The notes beneath the pieces are model-generated. The model saw only the letters and a list, made by a program, of their open reading frames with translations. It was not told the origin of the DNA and made no database searches. Both the position numbers and the translations under genes were made by a program. A stretch of 64,000 bases of DNA from Terriglobia bacterium (GTDB lineage Bacteria; Acidobacteriota; Terriglobia; Terriglobales; Acidobacteriaceae), in the NCBI GenBank assembly GCA_020073465.1, contig JAIQFC010000014.1, forward strand, positions 62,001 through 126,000, in the 5' to 3' direction. Shown one piece after another: positions 60,142 through 64,000 of this stretch (its first letter is position 1; every line of letters begins with the position of its first letter).

Positions 60142-63100
60142 TTACGACTGGCCTTTCACCGTCAAGGTCACCGACACGCTGTGTACCAACGCTCCATTCC
60201 CGTAATTCCCGGTGAAGGTCACTGTGAACGTGCCGTGGGTTACGTTCTTATTAGGCGAGAGAGTCACCGTCGACTGGACCGGTATTCCCTGCAGATTGTC
60301 TACCGATGGCGAGATGGAGCACCCGGAATTCGGTGGCCCCCCCGAACAAGTCAGGTTCACTACACCGGTCAGCCCGCCGATCGGAGTCACCGTAATGGTG
60401 TAGACCGCCTGGTGACCCGAGGAGATGGTCTCTGAGGCAGGTGTCGCCGTGATGGAAAAATCGCCCACAATAACCTGCACGGACGTCGTGGTCGAACTGG
60501 AACTGAAGTTGCCGTCTCCGTTGTAGGTCGCCATAACCGTGCGCTGACCGGTAAAAGCAAATGTTAGGGAACAACCACCGGCTGAAACCACCGCCGTGCA
60601 CGTTTCGCCCGTGTTTGCGCTCACGGTTACCGTGCCTGTCAGGGCTGTGAGGTTGGTTGATCCGGTCACACTGAAGCTAATCGCAACTGGTTGGCCCGGA
60701 AGGGCTGGATTTGGGGACACCGAAGTGATGGTCGTGATAGTGGTTGCCTTATTCACGACTAGATTCACTTGCGCCGTGGCGGCTGAGTAGTTCACGGTAT
60801 CAGAGGGTGTAAACGTGACCGACAACGTCTGCGATCCGGCGGAGAGTACGGCGCCCGCTGCGGGGCTGTAAGCGAAGCTGCCTGCCACGTTGGCCGAGGC
60901 GTTCAACTGCGCCCCTCCCAGGGCTGTCCCGAATGTGATCGGCGCCGGAGTCGCCCAGGCGATCGTCGGCGTCGCCTGGTTCACAACCAGTTGTACCGTA
61001 GCCATCGCCGTTGTGTAGTGGGTTGTATCGGTCGGCGTGAAGGTCACTGACAGTGGCTGGTTCCCCGCCGTCAGCACCGTACCGGCTGCTGGCGTGTAGA
61101 CGAATGTCCCCGGCACGCTGGCCGTCGCGTCCAGCTGCGTCCCGCTTAGCGCGGTCCCATAAGCAATGGCCGGCGGCGTAGCCCAGGTGATGGTTGGCGT
61201 TGCCAGTCCAACGTTGTAGTTGACCGGACTCGAACTCGCGTTGCCGACCAGATCCTGTGAATAGGCAGTGAGAGTGTGGGGGCCTACCGATGATGTATCC
61301 ACCGGACTGGTAATGGTCACGGTCGGGGTTGCGGAGATCTGCTGCGACTGCGGCGACGGGGCGCACAACACCACGCCGGAGCCGCCGTCCGTGCATGTGT
61401 AGCTGGCCGTCACCGACTGTCCGAACACCGGACTGGTCACCGACAAGCTTGGGGTGGTAATCGCCGGCGCTTCCTTGTCCACCTCGAATGGGCCGAAGGG
61501 ACCCTGTGTGACGGAGTTCCCGGCAACGTCCTGGACCGTTACTGCAGGTATGCTTGCGCTGCTCGTTTCCGTGTTGGTCGGGACGTTCGTCGAGAGCGTG
61601 AAGCTCGATTGCGATGGATTGGCCAAGCCAGACCCGTTTGCGTTGTCACTCGCAGTGCAGTTGTAGACGACGTCGGAAGCCTGCCAGCCGGTCGGCGCCG
61701 GATTTGGTCCTACACAGCTTGCCGTCGGCGCATTCTTGTCCACCTGGATGGTGAGTGTGGGGCTGGCACTGCTCACCTGGTTCCCATTGTTGCTGGTAAG
61801 GCTTTCGACCGTGCCGGCGCTGTCCGTGGCGAAGAATGTCACCACCGTGGTGCCCTCGGCTGTGCCCGGAATAAGGATTGACCCGGTGGGCCCGGATAGT
61901 GTTCCCGAGGACGGGCTTGGGAGGTTTGCTCCTGTCGCGCTGTAGCTGATGTTGCTGATGGTCGGCAGGGAAGCGGGCGGGTTGTGATTGTTGCCCGGTA
62001 CAATCTCCGCTGTATTGAAGTTTACCGTGACGGCCCCATTCGTCCAGCCACTGTTCAGCACGGGACTCGTGGTTGCTGCCGTACTCGGTTGCACGCCACC
62101 GAGAATCGGGATGAGGATGGAATTGAAGTTGTTGGTGCGCCCGCCCGTGCTGATGGCATCGCCGCTGATACTGCTGAAAATGCTGACCAATCCCTTGCAG
62201 GTATTGTCGCCGCTGGCCCCGCAGGTGAGCGCGGTGTCCTTACCCATGATGTAGCCGGGGGCGACGACCGGCTTTTGTCCCGGATCGAGGTTGTAGGTGT
62301 TGGTGACGCTGATAAGCGCGTTCGTCCCTGTGTTCGGGCAGTTCGCGCCACTGGCGTTGCCGCTGGTCGACGTGGTGCACAGATCGGTGGTGATCACGCA
62401 GCCGAAGTTGCCGCTGCCGGTGTCCTGGTGCTGGCAGGTGCTTCCCTGGAACGGGGTGTTATTCACCAGGTCAGAGAATTGCTGATCCGTAATCGTCTGA
62501 ACTGTGCCCTGCATGAACACGCCCTGGAACGAGCCGTTTCCCAGCCCGCTCTGCGAATAGTCTGTGACCGCGGTCAGATCCGGGGTGTAGTTGAAGTTGG
62601 TTGTGGTGGTCTGCAGCGGCTGGTTGATGGTAATCGGGGCCAGCGGCAGCGAGCTGAACGACCAACTCACAATGTCGTTGTTCTCAACCAGCGCACCGGT
62701 TGCCGCGGTGAATCCCACATACGCACTGCCATTGCTGGTCAGGTTCAGCTGCTTGGTGATGTCCACCGTCGCCTGCAGAATCAGGGTGCTGTCCAAATAT
62801 ACGGAGAGATTGTTGCAACTGCTGGTGCAGGTTCCCGGCGGCAAGTAGTTCACGGTGATGGTATGAACGTTTCCGTCTGTCAGGGACATGCCGGAGGGCA
62901 GGCTTTGCAGCGCGAGTTTCGCCAGGTTGCCGTCCGCGCAGACATAGTTGTGATCTGCGCTGTTGGGCGTGAGCTTGGTGGCGTTGTTGGGGCCGCAGCT
63001 CTGCACGGCGATGTGGTTGCCGTCGGGATCGCTGTAGTCGGAGTTCTGATGCGCATCGAGTTCGATCGCAAGGCTGTTCTTGATGGCCTTGCCCGGGCCG

Positions 63101-63564
63101 CTGGCGGTGGAGATATCGTTGTTGCCGTATGCGATGTTCTGCCCGTTTCCCGTATAACCGAGCGCGCCCGTGCCTGCCGGATCATTCTGGATGACCAGCG
63201 CCAGGCCGTCAGCCGGAAATGCGCACAGGAAGCAGGAATTGGTGCTCGAGATCTGGAACTGAAAAGCCGTGGTGAATCCCGTGGAGAGCGGTTGCTGGAG
63301 CTTGAACCAGGCTGCGCCGTGCTGATTCTGATTCGCCGTCGTCAGCCGCAAAATGCCGCCAGTCACTACTTTCGGGAGTTTTGGCGAACCAGCAGTCAGG
63401 ATTTGGCAGCTGGGAGGCGGCGTGGCGCCATTCGCGCACACGTTGCTGGTCGTGAACCCGCCGACTGGGAAACTGAATGACTGGGCCGAAGCCACCTGTG
63501 CCCCCGCGATGATGCCCGCGAGCAGGCCGACAACCACAAAACCACCACGCAGTGTGGTCTTCAT
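60142..63564 (-). CDS. secreted L-type-lectin/Ig-repeat protein
   Basis: About 1140 residues from ATG 63564 with GGAGAG eight bases upstream. A signal peptide (GFVVVGLLAGIIAGAQVASA) precedes a legume-lectin-like domain (about 30-310) with NQHGAAWFKLQQPL and FPADGLALVIQNDP. After a linker come Ig-like segments (VDKNAPTASCVGPNP and VDKEAPAITTPSL), two near-identical MBG-type repeats (ITWATPPAIAYGTALSG and IAWATPAPITFGTALGG), a Big_3-like unit, and a C-terminal Ig-like domain. Such proteins of Acidobacteriota are large surface or matrix adhesins. No sorting signal is visible at the C terminus. Confidence 0.82.
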   Translation of the reverse strand: MKTTLRGGFVVVGLLAGIIAGAQVASAQSFSFPVGGFTTSNVCANGATPPPSCQILTAGSPKLPKVVTGGILRLTTANQNQHGAAWFKLQQPLSTGFTTAFQFQISSTNSCFLCAFPADGLALVIQNDPAGTGALGYTGNGQNIAYGNNDISTASGPGKAIKNSLAIELDAHQNSDYSDPDGNHIAVQSCGPNNATKLTPNSADHNYVCADGNLAKLALQSLPSGMSLTDGNVHTITVNYLPPGTCTSSCNNLSVYLDSTLILQATVDITKQLNLTSNGSAYVGFTAATGALVENNDIVSWSFSSLPLAPITINQPLQTTTTNFNYTPDLTAVTDYSQSGLGNGSFQGVFMQGTVQTITDQQFSDLVNNTPFQGSTCQHQDTGSGNFGCVITTDLCTTSTSGNASGANCPNTGTNALISVTNTYNLDPGQKPVVAPGYIMGKDTALTCGASGDNTCKGLVSIFSSISGDAISTGGRTNNFNSILIPILGGVQPSTAATTSPVLNSGWTNGAVTVNFNTAEIVPGNNHNPPASLPTISNISYSATGANLPSPSSGTLSGPTGSILIPGTAEGTTVVTFFATDSAGTVESLTSNNGNQVSSASPTLTIQVDKNAPTASCVGPNPAPTGWQASDVVYNCTASDNANGSGLANPSQSSFTLSTNVPTNTETSSASIPAVTVQDVAGNSVTQGPFGPFEVDKEAPAITTPSLSVTSPVFGQSVTASYTCTDGGSGVVLCAPSPQSQQISATPTVTITSPVDTSSVGPHTLTAYSQDLVGNASSSPVNYNVGLATPTITWATPPAIAYGTALSGTQLDATASVPGTFVYTPAAGTVLTAGNQPLSVTFTPTDTTHYTTAMATVQLVVNQATPTIAWATPAPITFGTALGGAQLNASANVAGSFAYSPAAGAVLSAGSQTLSVTFTPSDTVNYSAATAQVNLVVNKATTITTITSVSPNPALPGQPVAISFSVTGSTNLTALTGTVTVSANTGETCTAVVSAGGCSLTFAFTGQRTVMATYNGDGNFSSSSTTTSVQVIVGDFSITATPASETISSGHQAVYTITVTPIGGLTGVVNLTCSGGPPNSGCSISPSVDNLQGIPVQSTVTLSPNKNVTHGTFTVTFTGNYGNGALVHSVSVTLTVKGQS

Positions 63565-63829
63565 TGTTGGTTCTCTCCAATTTTTCTTAAGCCTGCACAG
63601 GAACGGCCGGCTCAACTGCGTTTAGCGCCCCATCCCTTGCAGCTGGCACCAAACACGCCAGAGAGGATGCCCCAGAGTCGATGCCGGCTTGAAAAGGGGA
63701 GGTAGCCGGTAGACCGTCGGCTATTCTGAGTCTTGCCCTCCCGCGTGTCAAGGGAAAAGCGCTTCTGGCTTGGGGTTCAGCGCCGTACAGTTCTCCGAAG
63801 GGGAATTGCAGCCACGGGAAGCCGGTATC
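63565..63829. other. intergenic gap
   Basis: Between the lectin gene and the partial HxlR-type gene on the same strand. No gene is supported. The lectin promoter should lie here, but I cannot assign it. Confidence 0.3.
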
Positions 63830-64000
63830 TCAGGGTCGCGGTGAGTTGCGGTTGGCCCAGCGTTTTCGGACTCCCGCCAGAAATTGCTCCTTATTCTCTC
63901 GCATCTGCCGCACCAGCGCTTGATTGCCAGTATCTTCGTGCTCCGCCGCCCAGAGGACCATTTCCGTGAGCACCGGGGCGAGATCGATCCCTTTCTCGGT
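63830..64000 (-). CDS. 3' end of an HxlR-family winged-helix regulator (partial)
   Basis: The last 56 codons of a gene that begins beyond the window. The reading TEKGIDLAPVLTEMVLWAAE matches the C-terminal wing and dimerisation helix of HxlR/MarR-like regulators (usual form LTEKGRDLAPVL). It then ends QALVRQMRENKEQF and a basic tail before TGA at 63830-63832. The recognition helix is not in view, so the regulated genes are unknown. Confidence 0.65.
   Translation of the reverse strand, partial: TEKGIDLAPVLTEMVLWAAEHEDTGNQALVRQMRENKEQFLAGVRKRWANRNSPRP

Noticed and set aside
61984..63480. Plus-strand frame of 498 codons across the lectin/Ig gene
   Set aside because: It is antisense to a repeat-rich coding region whose minus-strand product has a signal peptide and clear lectin and Ig-like domains.
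63733..63969. Plus-strand frame of 78 codons near the right edge
   Set aside because: It overlaps the minus-strand HxlR-like C terminus, which has real family similarity.
1..64000. CRISPR arrays, complete tRNA or rRNA genes, prophage structural genes
   Set aside because: I looked for regularly spaced repeats, cloverleaf-complete tRNAs, rRNA-like stretches and capsid or tail genes and saw none.

Overview
The window reads as chromosomal DNA of an Acidobacteriota-like bacterium, probably from soil or sediment. The evidence is circumstantial: high GC, many Tat or Sec secreted proteins, a DUF5916 beta-barrel protein, a DUF6599 lipoprotein, a very large Ser/Thr kinase with TPRs, YVTN propellers and a lectin/Ig-repeat exoprotein. 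No rRNA, complete tRNA, CRISPR array or integrase is visible.

Region 1 (0.3-16.7 kb). A four-gene operon encodes a two-subunit molybdenum hydroxylase (2Fe-2S subunit and Tat-exported molybdopterin subunit), a DUF6599 lipoprotein and a Tat-exported DUF362 protein. It is followed by a divergent secreted carbohydrate locus. Leftward are a CBM9-like protein, two tandem paralogous Tat-exported TIM-barrel proteins and an amidohydrolase. Rightward are a clan GH-D alpha-galactosidase-like enzyme, a right-handed beta-helix protein and another Tat-exported glycosidase-like protein.

Region 2 (16.7-32 kb). A complete IS5-family element (16-bp inverted repeats, CTAG duplication, frameshifted transposase) lies just before the first of three direct repeats that match the 3' half of a tRNA-Val(GAC). 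The stretch to the second repeat holds a DUF5916 protein, an arsenic operon (arsD-arsA-arsR-acr3), an AI-2E permease, a phosphoesterase, a double Usp protein, an HlyD-type adaptor, a lytic transglycosylase, and decayed P-type ATPase and ABC transporter genes.

Region 3 (32-54 kb) lies between the second and third tRNA-like repeats. It carries glutamate dehydrogenase and two translationally coupled PEP-synthase-like proteins, one a GAF/ATP-grasp-like/nucleotidyltransferase fusion. It then carries a Ric-type di-iron repair protein and a tightly packed respiratory operon: flavin/Fe-S oxidoreductase, Rieske protein, cytochrome b, hexaheme cytochrome c, NarG-like Mo subunit, NarH-like Fe-S subunit, heme-b gamma subunit and TorD/NarJ chaperone. 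I infer a bc-type quinol-oxidising module wired to an outward-facing nitrate-reductase-like enzyme. CRP/FNR-type palindromes with plausible -10 boxes precede both the gdh and the respiratory operons. A CHAT-TPR gene is cut off exactly at the third repeat.

Region 4 (54.2-64 kb) has an SDR, a YVTN beta-propeller protein, a 1213-residue kinase-TPR protein, a secreted lectin/Ig-repeat protein and the 3' end of an HxlR-type regulator running off the window.
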